From contig JAJQJQ010000003.1 in the NCBI GenBank assembly GCA_028622995.1, positions 7,874,001-7,938,000 on the forward strand: a DNA stretch of 64,000 bases, given 5' to 3'. A program made the translations under genes and the position numbers. Numbering within the stretch: the first letter of the stretch is position 1; each line of letters opens with the position of its first letter. Of the stretch, positions 48,201-61,044 are shown piece after piece. The stretch comes from Panagrolaimus kolymaensis. Taxonomy: Eukaryota > Nematoda > Chromadorea > Rhabditida > Panagrolaimidae. The notes beneath the pieces were generated by a model that was not told the origin of the DNA, did no database searches, and worked only from the letters and a program-made list of their open reading frames with translations.

Positions 48201-49360
48201 AAAACACAGCATAATTATTAAAAGCTAAAAGTAAAAAAAATGAGCTGTCGAGACGAGACGAAAGAAATAATAAAGCTCAAAAGTGCCCTTTTTTGTTTGC
48301 TGTCGTCGTCTATGTCAAAGTTATTAAAAATCAAAAAAGAAACAAAGTTGCAAAAATAAAAATAAATATTAACATAAAACCATATATTTTTTGTTTTAAA
48401 AAAGTTCTCAAAAATAAATATTTTTGTCAGAAAGAAAGTTCTTTTTTCTTTATTTTTTCAAGTTATGCAACGATGACATTAGTAATAATATCTATATCAA
48501 GTGTGTGGAATGATAGAGAAATAAAAAAAATAGAAAAATACTCCATTGAGAATACTTGCATATGCTTTATTCAAATCTCAGGAGAATAGTCAAGCGCGAG
48601 CAGAAATAAAAAATAATTGAAAGTTGTTCTTTTTCTTTTCCACTTTTTTTTAAGTTTCAAATACAAAATAAAACACTGACTATTTTGATGAAAAGTGGAG
48701 AAAAAAAAAAGCTTCCAAAAAAAATTTATACTTATAAAACTCTAAAACTCCCTTTTAGCTAAGCTATTGAAGAATAAAAAAAACATGGATGCTTGTTGAA
48801 AACATATTTCTTCAAATGGTCATCGTTGGGTTTAGCCGCAAATAAAAAAAAGTGATACAAATAAAACATGGAATGAGTATACCACATTTTTGATGAGTTT
48901 TTCGACAATGAAAAAAAAAAGAAACTCGACAAAAATGAGTAAAAAAAATGAATGAAAGTGAAAATGTCCATTTTTTGTTTTTGTTGTTTTTCATTTTTTC
49001 GAGCTGGACATGGAAGCCTTGTTTAGAAATGAATGAAAAAAAAAACCCTCCTTGCATGTGTGAGAAATATCGTTGTTAAAGAATTTGTCAAATAGCAACA
49101 ACAAATGTGTAATCAAGCCAGAGAGTGGTGAAAAGATACTTACACTATTTCCATCATTACTTGAATTACCAGTATTGACACGTTTTCTACTAATTGATTG
49201 TCGTCGATTCGCAAGTGATTGTCGTCTAACCATGGACCTTCAAAAGAAAAAATATTTGCATAAAAAACATTGAAAGCTATTATTATTACCTTCTTTTATC
49301 ATCAAATTTGGATAATGATTGAAATGAGCGAAGCTCTTTTGCAACCGGTTCTTGCAGCAT
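39275..49360 (-). CDS. cca-1: T-type voltage-gated calcium channel alpha-1 subunit (Cav3)
   Basis: Fifteen coding exons with one alternative: 49360-49290, 49237-49144, 46206-45908, 45633-45399, 45338-45247, 45196-44966, 44912-44829, 44777-44670, 44614-43343, then 43212-43083 or 42947-42794, then 42716-40412, 40347-40076, 40023-39754, 39701-39340 and 39290-39275. The sum is 1946 aa (or 1954), exactly in frame. Four six-segment repeats are present with Arg-rich S4 helices ([56 protein letters not shown]). Pore residues are E463 (SLEGW), E877 (TQEDW), D1413 (SKDGW) and D1724 (TGDNW), the EEDD set of T-type channels. [17 protein letters not shown] and [11 protein letters not shown] are Cav3-specific. 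It conducts low-voltage-activated current in neurons and muscle. The first two exons are separated from the rest by a 2.9-kb intron. The C-terminus is TDTKTEL, a possible class I PDZ ligand. Confidence 0.95.
42794..42947 (-). other. Alternative exon b, repeat II S5-P turret of Cav3
   Basis: 154 nt encoding [19 protein letters not shown] through [11 protein letters not shown]. It has five cysteines (FC, PCTC, LCVC) and is eight codons longer than exon a. Using both or neither exon shifts the frame, so the pair should be mutually exclusive. Confidence 0.9.
43083..43212 (-). other. Alternative exon a, repeat II S5-P turret of Cav3
   Basis: 130 nt encoding [18 protein letters not shown] through [10 protein letters not shown]. 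It has a good acceptor (TTTTTCAG) and donor (CAG|GTAAGT). It contains three cysteines. It starts and ends at the same phase as exon b. Confidence 0.9.
46207..49143. other. Large 5' intron of the Cav3 gene
   Basis: AT-rich intron separating the two N-terminal exons from the body of the gene. It may hold an internal promoter. No nested gene is seen. Confidence 0.5.
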
Positions 49361-52300
49361 TTTTTTAATTTTATTTAAATAAGCTTCTTGATTATAATTC
49401 AAAAATTAATAAAATCAAATGCTGTAATAACAAATATTTGAACGCGTTTTGACGCGTTTATGAAAACGCTGAATCATATGTTAAAAAAATAATATTTGGC
49501 TCCAATCGATGATAATAAATCAGCGGTGGCGCCTTGGTCCATTCGACAATCGTCTTGATGGCTTATAAACCGTCAAGAAACTAATAATAATTAAATTAAA
49601 TTAAGTCGTCTAAAAATACAAAAATTAACAAAATTATAAAAAGCAAAAAAATTAAACTATAAAATTTAAGTCTAAACACGCGCATTAAAAAAGTCAGTGA
49701 TGACTAACAAAAAAGTTCAAACAAAAATCAGTTTTTTGTGTTGAAATTATTAACTTTTAAATAAAAATAAGCAATTTACAAGATTTTTTGGTGATTTTCA
49801 ACAATTTTTTTAAAGTTTTAAAGGAATAACTAATTAATTAATATTCCATGGTTTTTTTAAATGATAAATTTTCGCCAACTTTTTTATTAACATCTTTAAA
49901 GAAAGAAAAAAAGTATCTCTCCTTAATGTTATTTTTGTGGTTGTTTGTTGTTTTTAAACTTGAACGGGAAGGAAATCACGGACGCGGAGGGGAGAGGACA
50001 AGCAAGCAAAAGAGTAAGCAAGTAAGCAGACGATGGTGACAGATCGGATTACAAACTTACGAACAACTAAAAACAAGAGTCTTAATGTTTTTTTTTGTTT
50101 CGTTGAAAAAATTCCTCTAATTTTTTCTTGTTTCATTAATGCTCGTAGATTTATTTCCTAATTAAGGCTAGTCTGATTTTAAAAATAAGGCGGTAATTAC
50201 AAAAGAAAAAAGAAGGAAAAAATAATAACAAAGTTGTCAAGCAAAAAATGGCTTTTTAAAAAAAGGAAGCATTGATTCATTTTTTTCCTTTCATCTATTT
50301 TTAAACATATCTATCACATCACTTTTTTCTTTTCTCTCTATTTTAATGTTTCTTTCATTTTTTTAAACTTAAAAGCAAAGCAATGAAAGAGGCAGCAAAC
50401 AACTCTATCGTACGAGTACTGAGATGCGCAAAAGAAAAAAAGTTATGAGTTTGCCGCAAGTAAGTAAGTGCCAAGGCATTTTTTTCTTCTTCTTCTAACT
50501 TGAGATACATCTACGGCGGCGGTGAAAGCAGGAGTTACATATCTTCTTCCGCTTCTATGAAGTTTAAAAGAAACAAAATAGCTTGACCATGCAAAAAAAA
50601 AAGTAAGAAAGAAACAAGCATAAAAAAATTGAATGCTCGCGCAAATTGAATCCGCTGGCTGCTGATGCTTTTTAGACGGCATAATTGAGACTCAAAGACA
50701 CATCGACGAAGTTGTGTTTCTTTCAAAAATGCAAAATCCTCAAAAAAAGGGAAAAGAATTCGCCTACTCTTTAACAAAAAGTTAGCGGTAAATGTATTTA
50801 ATACGCTTTTTATAGAATAAGATATATATAAAAAGAGCGATCAAGTTTTTAAAAAAAATGAAGAAAAAAAAGGAAGAATATGAAAAAGAGTTTCATCAAC
50901 AAAAAAAGAAACGCTGTCGTTTTTTGTTTCTTCTTTTTTTCTTGACTCTTTTTTCTTACAAAATCTTGAAGCAGCAGCAGTTTTTCTTTTTTTATATATA
51001 TTCGCCTTTGCTTATTTTTTTAAGGCAAGCCATAATTTTATCTTTTTAGACATGAATGTCACCAAAAATGTCATTATTACTTTCTCTTGTTTATTTTTTT
51101 TGTTTGTGTCGTAACTTTTCATCAAAAAAATAAAATAAAAAAATGCTTGACTTCTTGACTCTTCTAAGAGCATTTTTTCTTTAAATATAACCTTCGAAGG
51201 CGATGTTGACAGGCAAAAAAAGAATATAGGCAGGCCAAAGTGAAAAAAAAGAAGGAAAGATGATTTTCTTATTATTATTAAAAAAATATTATCCTTGAAA
51301 AACATTAAGCAACATAAGAGTGAGAAAAAATAAATAAAGGGTAAACAAAAAATATTAAAAATATTTGACATCCTTTTTTAGGAAGAAGTACTACACTTTT
51401 TATTTTATCCTCCATGAATGACAGAAGTAAAAAAAAAGGTGTCAGTCAATCATCATTTTTGTTTTGTGTCGTCACAAAAATAATAATAATCAATTAATAA
51501 AAAAAGAAAAAGAAAAAAGCTGAAGATGAAATGTAAACAATGTATTTTAATTATAAAATAAAAAAAAGGAAGGTGCTTCAAAAATAAATTTTATTTTACA
51601 CATTTTGAGAAAAAAGGAAGAAAACAAAAACGATGGCAGCAGTTTTGTTCAATGAGGCAAAAAGTCGTCGTCAAAGCTTTTTTTTTCAATTTATGTCCTC
51701 ATTTTTTTGTTTGGAAGCAAATAATAATATATATAGTTTCTCCCAAAAATAAAATATAAAAAAGTACTTTTATGTGAGCAAACAAATATTCAAATAATGA
51801 TAGTTAGCTTTGGACACTTTTGAAAAAAAGTAATTAGTTTTTTTTCTTTCGTCAAAAAAAACTCATAAGTATCAGAGCAGCTAATATCAGCGTTAAGTAG
51901 CTTGGAAATGATGAGTAAATCTTCAGTGGAATTTTTAGAATAAAATAAAAAAACATTCGAAGCGTAGTGGAACGAACGCTTCAATTGTATTTATTTTTTG
52001 CGTCAAAAGAAGCCAAAAAAATTTAGGAAGTAAAAAAATGAAACACGAAAAAAAAAGTTGTTGAATTGCTAAAAAAAAAGAAAAAACGCGTAAAGCAAAG
52101 ATGTTTTTTTCTTTTTTCCTTCACCATCCGAAAGCACATAACTTTTGGACATTTGCCGCGCCGGTGGCACACAAAGATGCCAGCAATGAAAGCCAAGGAA
52201 ATAAAGAACAAGGAAGGCAAGAATGGCGGCGGCGCAAGTCCATAGCCTTTTTTGTTATCTCTCAAATGAAAAAAAAGTCCGCTCACTTCTTCTTCAATAA

Positions 52301-54255
52301 CGACGGTGGGCATAAACGTGCTCAAATTTCAGAAAAGAAAAAGAAAGAAGAAAGAGACTTACTTACTTTGTCTGATGCTTGGTGACTATGAAAAAAAAAC
52401 AAAGAAAAAAATATATTAAAAACATTTGATAGAAAAAAATGGAAATGTATAAAGTCCAAAACCCAAAACTTCAATTAATGATGACAAAAAACTTTAAAGA
52501 ATTCGAAAAATTTTAACGATTATTGCAGCTTTGAGACAAAGAAAAAAATCAACGAGCTTTAAAACTTTAACTGCTGCTCCGTTTTTAAAAAAATTCTTCC
52601 TGAAAAAATTTGACTGCTGTTTTTTTGACAAAAAAAATGTGTTTTCAGGTGTGTAAAACAACTTGTTCATGTAAAAGAAAAAGTTTAAAAATAACAAAAA
52701 GTTAAAAATAAATCCAATTTTTATAAAAAGTTAAAAGCAAACGATAAAAATGAGGATAAGCCAAAACCTCAACAATAGCCAGCATTTTCTTTTCGGCTCG
52801 ACTTTTTTAAAATCAATTGAAAGATAAAAAAAGAGCTATAAAGCAAGCTTCTTTTTTTACCAAAAACCAACGATGAGAAAAAATATTTTAGAAGATGAAA
52901 AATTGTTATCATCGAGAAAAAAAATATGGCATAAAGAAAAAGAATGGATATAGATAAATTTTTGTTGTTGAAACAATCGTCACTATCACGCAATAGAGTC
53001 ATTTTTTTTAGTTTGCCTTGGTATTAGACAAGGAAGGGATAAAAAGGCATACATTGAATTGAATCGAAAGTGAGAGCAGCGTGTATAAACGCTCTCGTGG
53101 GAATATATATAAAAGAAAAGGAGTAACAAAATGGCAAAAAAAAAAAAACAAAGAACCCCGTAAAAATGGATATATTTTTTTATCTTGTTTTGTTTTTACA
53201 TTGTCTAAAAGAGCTAAACGAGAAATATATAAAAGAATGAAAGAAAACACATGTCTCTTTGGCAATTCTAAATGCCTGCGGCCAGCAGGAGCTATAACAA
53301 TAAAAATGCATTAAAAAGTCAGTAAGTCAATGAGACAAAGCAATGAAAGTCAAAGGTTTTTTTTCGAATCAATTAATCAAAAACAAATTATGTACACGAT
53401 GAAAAAAAGAGAAATAAAATACAGAAAAAAAGGCACTCATTTATTTTAATGGTTTCTAAAAAAGATTTTTAAAGAAAGAGATTTTTTTTAAATTCTCTTC
53501 TTTTTTTCTATGAAACTCAAAAAATAAATAAAAAGTAAGTTGTCAAAAGAAGTAAAGCTTTTTTTCTTATCGAATGAATGAATATAACATGATTAGAGGT
53601 TGCTGAGTTTTTTTCCATTTATGGCTATTTTTTGCTGCAGCATCAAATGTTTTTTTCTTTCTTTTTTAAGAATTGAAAAAAGCTGGCTAAATTTTTACTT
53701 GTTTATTAGGCTCAAGCGATTTATCATTCAGTCTACTAAATTTTTCTTTTTGCAGAGCTTCCTTCATTGAAAAAAAGCTCAAAAAATGCAACAAAACATT
53801 CTTTGAAAATTTACACTTTGCAAAAGCAAAAAAGAAATAGTTGAGGAATCTGATGACATAATTAACCACTTAACAAAAAATCTCAACATTTTTTAGCACT
53901 TTTATTACTCCTTTATTACAAATCGCTCGCCACCCAGCAGCAAACAATATTTGCTTTCTTTTTTTTGAGGAAGCAATTTAGATACAAACTTATATCGTCA
54001 TATATCGTTTTCACTTAAAATTGAGAAAAAAAGAAGAAGTGATTATTTCAATGTGTCGTCGTCTAGTGAGATAATAAACTCTTACTTTTTGTGCTTTTTA
54101 CTCTTTATTGCTAAACACTTGAAACATTAAAATTGCATCTTTTTTTGGTTCAAGTATCGAGACTTGGAGGTTATGGTTTTTGGTTCTTGGTTTAACAAGT
54201 CTCATAAAGAAAAAAAAATTGAAAGTATAATAAAAAATATGGCAGGTAAAAAGTA
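49361..54255. other. Non-coding, promoter side of the Cav3 gene
   Basis: About 5 kb of AT-rich DNA with A/T tracts. Open frames are short and biased to Phe, Leu and Lys, with no splice-linked partners. No gene seen. Confidence 0.5.
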
Positions 54256-54263
54256 TCTCTTCC

Positions 54264-54631
54264 CAGGGATGTCGAAACAGTCTATTTAACCCGGTTAACT
54301 AAACCACTTTTTTTGCTGGTTTACTAAACTGCTGGTTTGCTAAACCAGAAAATTTGCCGGTTAAGCTAACCGTTTTTGTGTTAACCACTTTTGAAAAAAT
54401 GCCTTCAAAAAATCCTTGAAGAAAAGCAAAACGAAACATTTCATTGAGGCAGAGAACCAAAGAAAGACTCGTTTGTCTTCATTCAAAAAAACGAAGCTTT
54501 CCGAAAAAGTGGTTTAGCTAACCAGCAATTTTTCGTTTGATTCATTTTTTCTGGTTTAGTTAACCAGTAGCGTTTTGTGAACAATGCCAAAGTGGTTAAT
54601 GAAACCAGCTAAGACTGTTTCGACATCGCTG
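54264..54631. mobile_element. hAT-type MITE, 368 bp
   Basis: Ends CAGGGATGTCGAAACAGTC and GACTGTTTCGACATCGCTG are inverted repeats with one mismatch in 19. An exact 8-bp duplication, TCTCTTCC, flanks them (54256-54263 and 54632-54639). Internal GGTTAACTAAACC-type motifs recur in both orientations. It shares the CAGGGATGTC terminus with the element at 22344 but not the interior. Confidence 0.9.
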
Positions 54632-54639
54632 TCTCTTCC

Positions 54640-56740
54640 CATAAAAATTTTTGCTTCCATTTTTCGAAAGTTAAAAAGCGTTTCTCTTTTTGAGGTTAAA
54701 AATGAAACACTTTTGCAAACCATATTGAATGCCCCATTCTTCTTTCCTCGAAGAAAGAGGTTCTTAACCATGGCTAGCTTTTGTTGTTTGGGCAAATAAA
54801 GCGTCAAGAAAAATCGTTTAAAGCATTTTTTCTTTGAACATTGTTTTAAATAATAAATGGTTTTTCTTTTTTAACTACAAAAAACGATAAACAGGGAAAT
54901 TTTAAATGAGTCTAAAAAGTGCAATAATAATGACAAAAAGGAATATGGAATGGAAGAATTTTGGTATTTAAAAAAATGGTTAAAAGAAAGTTTTGTGTTT
55001 CGTTAAAACACTTTTTCAAGTCATCAAAAAAAGATTGTAAGAAATTTTAAATAAAAAACAAAACAAAGCTTTCAATGTCCTTCTTTTTTTTTTGCAAAAA
55101 AAGCTCTAATAAGTTTAAGTTTTAAAAAATATTGCATTAAGTGCAGTAGGCTTGATTAAAAGCATTTCCTTTTATTTTTAAAACAAAATAGTGAAATAAA
55201 AATTATTTGTCTGGGGAAACAAACCTACATACTTGAAGTTCTAAAGTGCTAGAAGTTTTTTTTAGTTTAGTTATCAAAGAAAATAAGTGAATTTCAAGAA
55301 TAGAAGGTTTTTGTAGCTTTAAAAAAACGTTAAGTGAAATTCTTTTTTTAATGTACACATTCGTTTTTTTTTTCACACTATAAAAAGATGGAGTTCGCTT
55401 TTTTTTATATTTGCAAAAAATAGAAAAAAGAAATAAATAAAAACAGAGCTTTTTTGTGTGAAGGAGGTGTCTAAAAAAATAAAGATGGAGAAGCTTGCAA
55501 ATCGAGAGATAAGCGCCAAAGCCACGTTTGACGGCAGGCATATGTGCACTCCCAGGGTGCTGCCTTTTAACTTTTAGGCATTCCAAAAAAAGAAAAGAAT
55601 GGACGAACTTGTTTCGAGCGATGACTTCCGATAAACGCGTTCAAGTCAAAAACCACAACAAAAAAAAATTTACTGAGTTTTGGGACTTTCGAAGATTTTT
55701 ATTTTGGAAAAGCATATTTTTTCCTTGAAAAAAAAAGAAGAATAGTTTAGTAGTGTTCAAACTTCGAAGATGACAACACCATTGGGACTCATTTGGAGCT
55801 ATAACTATTCATAGAGAATATGAATAATGGCTGACTCAATTTTTTATGAGAAAAGAAATTTCAAAGGAGACTAAAAAAAAGATACATCGAAACTGTTTAA
55901 AATCAAAAAAAAAGTAATAGGTCCAAGATGAAAAAATATGAAAAAGTCGGAAATGCTTAGAAAAAAGTAAGGCTTGCTGCTTCGACTTGTGAAGTATCCA
56001 CTTCATATCGAAACTTTTTTTTTGCTTTTGTCGACGATTACTTTGAAAATGTCGTCAAGAGTGCTCTTCAAAATTGCTTTAAGTTTTGAGGAAGTTTGCA
56101 ATATTACTCCCTCAAAAAAATCATCAAAATCACTAAAAATTTATTGACACAAATCAAAGAGCAAGGATTTTCTGAGGTCCTTGGAAGCAAACATCGGAAA
56201 GTTGAGAAATTAAAAAATTTGGAGATTGAAGAAGCTTGAATGAAAAAAGTTTTAATTTTTGAATTATAGCTAAAACACAATTTAACAACTTTCACACATT
56301 TTGATGCATCAATGCTTAAAATTTAGTCATTTATATGAGTGCAAATAGATAAGCTTGTTTTTTGCCATAGATTCAGTGATAAATAAAAAAAGAAAGAAGC
56401 ATAAGTTATGGGTGTTTTGATTGCCCTTTTTTTAGCAAAGATATCTTATTTTGATTTAAAAAGAAGTCGATTTGGCATTTTCTCAACATTTTCTTGGCAT
56501 TATACTTTTTTTATTTATACCCAAATAGAAGATGTCAAGTATTAGCCTATCGGGTAATCTTTCGTAGGTATTAAATCATTCAATAATACTTTGTATATTT
56601 GGGGTTTTGAGAAGAAGAAAGCAGCAAAAACAATTTTATAATATTTTTTTATTATCATTCATTCTGCTGTATATGAATTTTTTATTGCTCCATTTTTCTT
56701 CATAAAAATATTTTTCTAAAACTAAAAAGCTTGTTTATAA
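54640..56740. other. Non-coding, no gene seen
   Basis: AT-rich; short frames only. Probably includes the promoter of the F-box-like gene. Confidence 0.5.
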
Positions 56741-57592
56741 ATGGATATTTCTGCTATGAATATTGATCCCAATTATTCTTTTGAATATCCTTGTCGCCAA
56801 TATTTTTCGCTGCCATTTAATTTAATTTGTTATTTTGCTGAACGTCCATCTCGAATCAAAGGATATCAAAAGCTTCAACAAACATGCAAATATTTCTTCG
56901 CAAAAAAGAAAATTATTATCGTTGAAGAAAAAGTATGGTATTGGAAAGACAAATGTTTGTTTATTAACAGCGAAATTAGAGGTAATTCACGAAGGATAAA
57001 TTTGCCATTAGACAAAAATTTCAAGTATTGGTTACCAAATATTTTTATAGCTCATTCTCTTTCTATCAAACATATTTATCGCGGCGAACTTAAAGGAGTG
57101 GCTTTTATAGATCTAACTATAAAATTAAATCATTTATCTTTAATTGAAAAACAAACGTTCACGCATTTATATTTAATTGAAATCAATTTTACTGAAAATA
57201 ACTATCTTTTATGGACCTCAATATTAAGTTTACTTTCAAAACTCAAAATGCTCGAAAGCTTTATTTATCATGAAAGGTTACAAATTGTTACACCTGAAAT
57301 GTTTAAAGAATTAAGTTTACTCAAAATGGAAAGCAAGCTTAAGAAATGCCTTTTTCATTTTGGTGGAATCGCAGAAGATGCAAATGTTTCACATTTCTCT
57401 GATTTTATCAAACAAAATGCTGCGCCATCTGCCATTATCGAAATTAATTTTTTTGGAGATGTTTCAGAAAATATTTTATATTCTTTAAAAGCTTCAAATG
57501 ACAAGGTTCAGAAAAAATGGATACCAATGAATGAAGCTCCTAGTGTCACTACAAACGTTATACAGAATCAAAATTTTATATTATATTTGTAG
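56741..57592 (+). CDS. F-box-like protein, single exon
   Basis: One frame of 283 aa. Residues about 22-55 (SLPFNLICYFAE, KGYQKLQQTCKYFFAKK) look like an F-box helix bundle: LP at the start, a hydrophobic helix, then L..TCKYF. The rest has alternating hydrophobic and charged segments with no recognisable repeat and no membrane span. F-box proteins recruit substrates to SCF ubiquitin ligases through SKP1, and nematodes have many lineage-specific members. The intronless form and lack of a clear C-terminal domain fit such an expansion. The assignment rests only on the N-terminus. Confidence 0.5.
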   Translation: MDISAMNIDPNYSFEYPCRQYFSLPFNLICYFAERPSRIKGYQKLQQTCKYFFAKKKIIIVEEKVWYWKDKCLFINSEIRGNSRRINLPLDKNFKYWLPNIFIAHSLSIKHIYRGELKGVAFIDLTIKLNHLSLIEKQTFTHLYLIEINFTENNYLLWTSILSLLSKLKMLESFIYHERLQIVTPEMFKELSLLKMESKLKKCLFHFGGIAEDANVSHFSDFIKQNAAPSAIIEINFFGDVSENILYSLKASNDKVQKKWIPMNEAPSVTTNVIQNQNFILYL

Positions 57593-57649
57593 ACAAAAAA
57601 TGAATAAAATAGTTAAAGTGATACAAATAAACAAAGAAAAAATGACAAT

Positions 57650-59063
57650 TTAATTAAAAACTACACCATGATCTTGAAACGTTTGCATAACATTGTGAAT
57701 AATTGCTTCGAAATTTTGCGATTCTTGAATTTGACCATACGCCTTTCCCATAATTTCTTTATATGCAGCCGACTGAGCTTCTTTTTCAGTGTCTAAAAAT
57801 GCAAGCTATATTATCTCATATAATAATAAAAAAACATACAGTTGTCACCACCTCTCTTCTTTTTATGAACTTTGCCGATGTTTCTCAGATAAGCTTGAGT
57901 ATAAGCACTTGGATCTAAAAATAAATCAATAACTTAGAAGAAAGATTAGGAAACAAAGATAACATACTTGCATTAACAGCATTAACAGCATTAACAGCAT
58001 TAACAGCATTAGCTGCGTTATGAGCACCAAGTGGAGCATAACTTTGAGGTCGTTGAGTAGCTAAAAAAGAAAAAGTTTAATGTAAACCGAGAAATAAAAT
58101 GTTTACCGAGCATTGTTGGAGCTCCTCCATCACCATTCATTGCATCCGCGCCAGTGTAATCTAAAAATGAATCAATCATTTAGATGAAAGGTTAAAAACA
58201 AAGTTAACATACCTGCATTTGCTGCATTAGCTGCGATATCAGTTCCAAGTGGAGCATAACTTTGAGGTCGTTCAGTTACTAAAAAAGAAAAGTTTAATGT
58301 AAACCGAGAAATAAAATGTTTACCGAGCATTGTTGGAGCTTCTCCACCACGATTCATTGCATAGGCGCCAGTGTAATCTAAAAATGAATCAATCATTTAG
58401 ATGAAAGGTTAAAAACAAAGTTAACGTACATGCATTAGCTGCAATTGCTGCATTATCAGCACCAAGTGGAGCATAACTTTGAGGTCGTTCAGTTACTAAA
58501 AAAGAAAAGTTTAATGTAAACCGAGAAGCAAAATGTTTACCGAGCATTGTTGGAGCTTCTCCACCACGATTCATTGCATAGGAGCCAGTGTAATCTAAAA
58601 ATGAATCAATCATTTAGATGAAAGGTTAAAAACAAAGTTAACGTACATGCATTAGCTGCAATTGCTGCATTATCAGCACCAAGTGGAGCATAACTTTGAT
58701 GTCGTTCAGTTACTAAAAAAGAAAAGTTTAATGTAAACCGAGAAGCAAAATGTTTACCGAGCATTGTTGGAGCTTCTCCACCACGATTCATTGCATAGGA
58801 GCCAGTGTAATCTAAAAATGAATCAATCATTTAGATGAAAGGTTAAAAACAAAGTTAACATACCTGCATTTGCTGCATTAGCTGCGATATTAGCACCAAG
58901 TGGAGCTAAATTCTGATGTTGATGATTCGAAGCTGCTGTTTGTCTGACTCCGTCCTCTAGAAATTTATTTTAAATGTAACTAAAATAATAAACTTTAATT
59001 ACCTTTAAAAATTCCAAGATAAGCATCCAAGAAACTTTGAAGCCAACGGTCGCTGTTTTGCAT
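57650..59063 (-). CDS. Protein built from tandem copies of an exon pair
   Basis: Twelve small exons join to 292 aa: 59063-59003, 58956-58864, then pairs A/B 58811-58758/58712-58647, 58594-58541/58495-58430, 58377-58324/58278-58213 and 58160-58107/58060-57968, then 57914-57840 and 57792-57650. Exon A (54 nt) encodes YTGSYAMNRGGEAPTML; exon B (66 nt) encodes TERPQSYAPLGADNAAIAAN. Both are flanked by phase-1 introns of about 46-52 bp, so the 217-bp genomic unit can be added or lost without breaking frame. Three full units are almost identical including introns. The last B exon has an internal expansion of Ala-Val-Asn (VNA x4). Ends are unique: MQNSDRWLQSFLDAYLGIFK at the start and IQESQNFEAIIHNVMQTFQD near the end. 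There is no signal peptide or known domain, and function is unknown. Confidence 0.8.
57968..58820 (-). repeat. 217-bp exon-intron tandem repeat, about four copies
   Basis: Unit boundaries repeat at exact 217-bp steps (for example 58594 and 58811). Two neighbouring units (58389-58605 and 58606-58822) appear to differ by a single base that changes Pro to His. The fourth copy is more diverged. Confidence 0.9.
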
Positions 59064-61044
59064 TTTTATTTATTTTAAAAGTAATAAAAAGACTGTTGTG
59101 TGAAATTTCAAATATCAAAAGCATTCCTAAAAATTTATTTGACCGTTAGTTTGTTTACATCCATTACGCCAAGGTAAAGTATTCCAACGCACAAAGCTTT
59201 CGAAAATTTTAAAATTTTTTGAAAATATAAGTTTTCTGTATCACCCAATGCGACTATTGGCGATCAAATAATTTTAGAATCTCATCGTTCTCAAATGTTT
59301 TGGTTTAAGCTTTTCAAATAAAGTTTTTATGTATGCCAAAGTTTGAAAGATTAAATGTTAGTTTGAAGTGCTTTCGGCTAAGGATCTTTTATTTAGTTTT
59401 TTCATTATATGTCTAAGCTTTTTGCGTGCACATTTCTTTAAATCTTTCTTTTTTTTATTCACTATCGAATTTTCTGGTTGATGACTTTTATCTGTAAAAT
59501 GTCATTAAAACTTACCCTAATCAATTTTCTTTAAACTTGAACGAATGATAATGGTTTAAGAGAGTTTGACTAAACATTTCAGCATAATTTTACTTACTTT
59601 TTTAAAACCATTATGAGATAGCTGAATATAAAAATATAAAATATGAATAAGTATTAGAGACATTGGGACCACTCAATAATTGCATCCACCTTTTTCTTCA
59701 TTTTTACATTCGCTTATGGTTAGATTTTGGTACAGTCTCACCAGATTTCTTACCAGATTAATCAATCCTTAAATCATAAGTTTTTTTTATTAAACATTTT
59801 TTGATTATAAAAATTTAACAAAGAATCGCGCTGCAACACCTTTCTTGCATTTCTCAAACATGTGGTTATGACCAAGAGCTTTAGGAAATGTTGCATATCC
59901 GATATCCTTTTTATCAACATATTTAAAAAAATTTAAGTATAGATAACACCCCACTTGGGCAAATTCTTTTTTTATCTTGTATTTTATTTTCTAGTGTAAT
60001 ATAACAAATTAAAAAATAAATAAAGGATATTTTTTAAAGCTAATATTTCATGGATTTGTTCCATGACTTCCTCTATCATTTGCTGTATATTATAAATTTA
60101 TTAAGTATTAGTTCATATGTTGTTTAAAATTACCAATAACTGTTATCAAATTTTTTTGTTTTGTAAAAAACTTTTATCAAAATTCACATTCTTTTTCTGT
60201 TGTGAATCATATGTTGTTTTGTATCTTTTTATTTTTCTGCTAACCAACCAAGCTTTGCAGTTTCTTGACATATGGCAATCATTTATGAAGAGTAATGAAA
60301 GGTATTTTATATTATGAATCACATTTTTAACGCTTTAAAAAAAATCGCTCATGATGATTGGGATTGCTTTTTTAATTTTATTTTTTTTTAAATCATGGTT
60401 TGCTCATTGTGTTTTATTATTTTTCTGAAGCTAACCTTCACTTTTCATTTTATTTTTTAGCCCATGCATGTCTTTTTTATTTATTTGTGATCAAAATTTT
60501 TACGCTTCTTTCATATAAACCACAATTTTAGAAAAATTAAATTGAGTAAACCAAGCACAAATATTAAAACGTTTCTTTAAAAAAACTACTAAAAGTTTAT
60601 TAGTCTAAGGCTTTGTTATTCAGATAATTTACTTTTTAAAATTGTAAATATAAAGTATTTGATTTTCTAAAATCCTTTAATCATGTTTTTTTGTAGCTTC
60701 TCTAGTCAAAAAAATAACACTTCTGATTTTTTATTATTTTTCTTGGCCTTGTACCAACATAAAAAATCATATGTTTACAAAGAAGCTTTTTTCCATTTTT
60801 ATGTTAATTGAATGATTATTAATATTCTTTTGAAAATAAAATGAAACTGTTATTTTTTTCTCGGTATCATCATACCTTTTCATTTGAGTCACAACCATTT
60901 TTTTGCTTTAGTTAAAAATAGTATTTGTTGTTGTTAAAATATATTATCTTTTGATTTGAAAAAATATAAGTCAGAGTGTTTTTTAAATCGTTTGTTTATA
61001 TTTAGAGATAGCTTATTCACTAACTAAAAATAATTGGATGAATC
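59064..61044. other. Intergenic, no gene seen
   Basis: Divergent promoter region between the exon-pair gene (-) and the disordered-protein gene (+). AT-rich with T runs and no coding signal. Confidence 0.5.

Noticed and set aside
39275..49360. NALCN (nca) or L-type calcium channel as identity
   Set aside because: Pore residues are EEDD and the VILVEGFQ / [11 protein letters not shown] motifs are specific to Cav3; NALCN would be EEKE-like and L-type EEEE.
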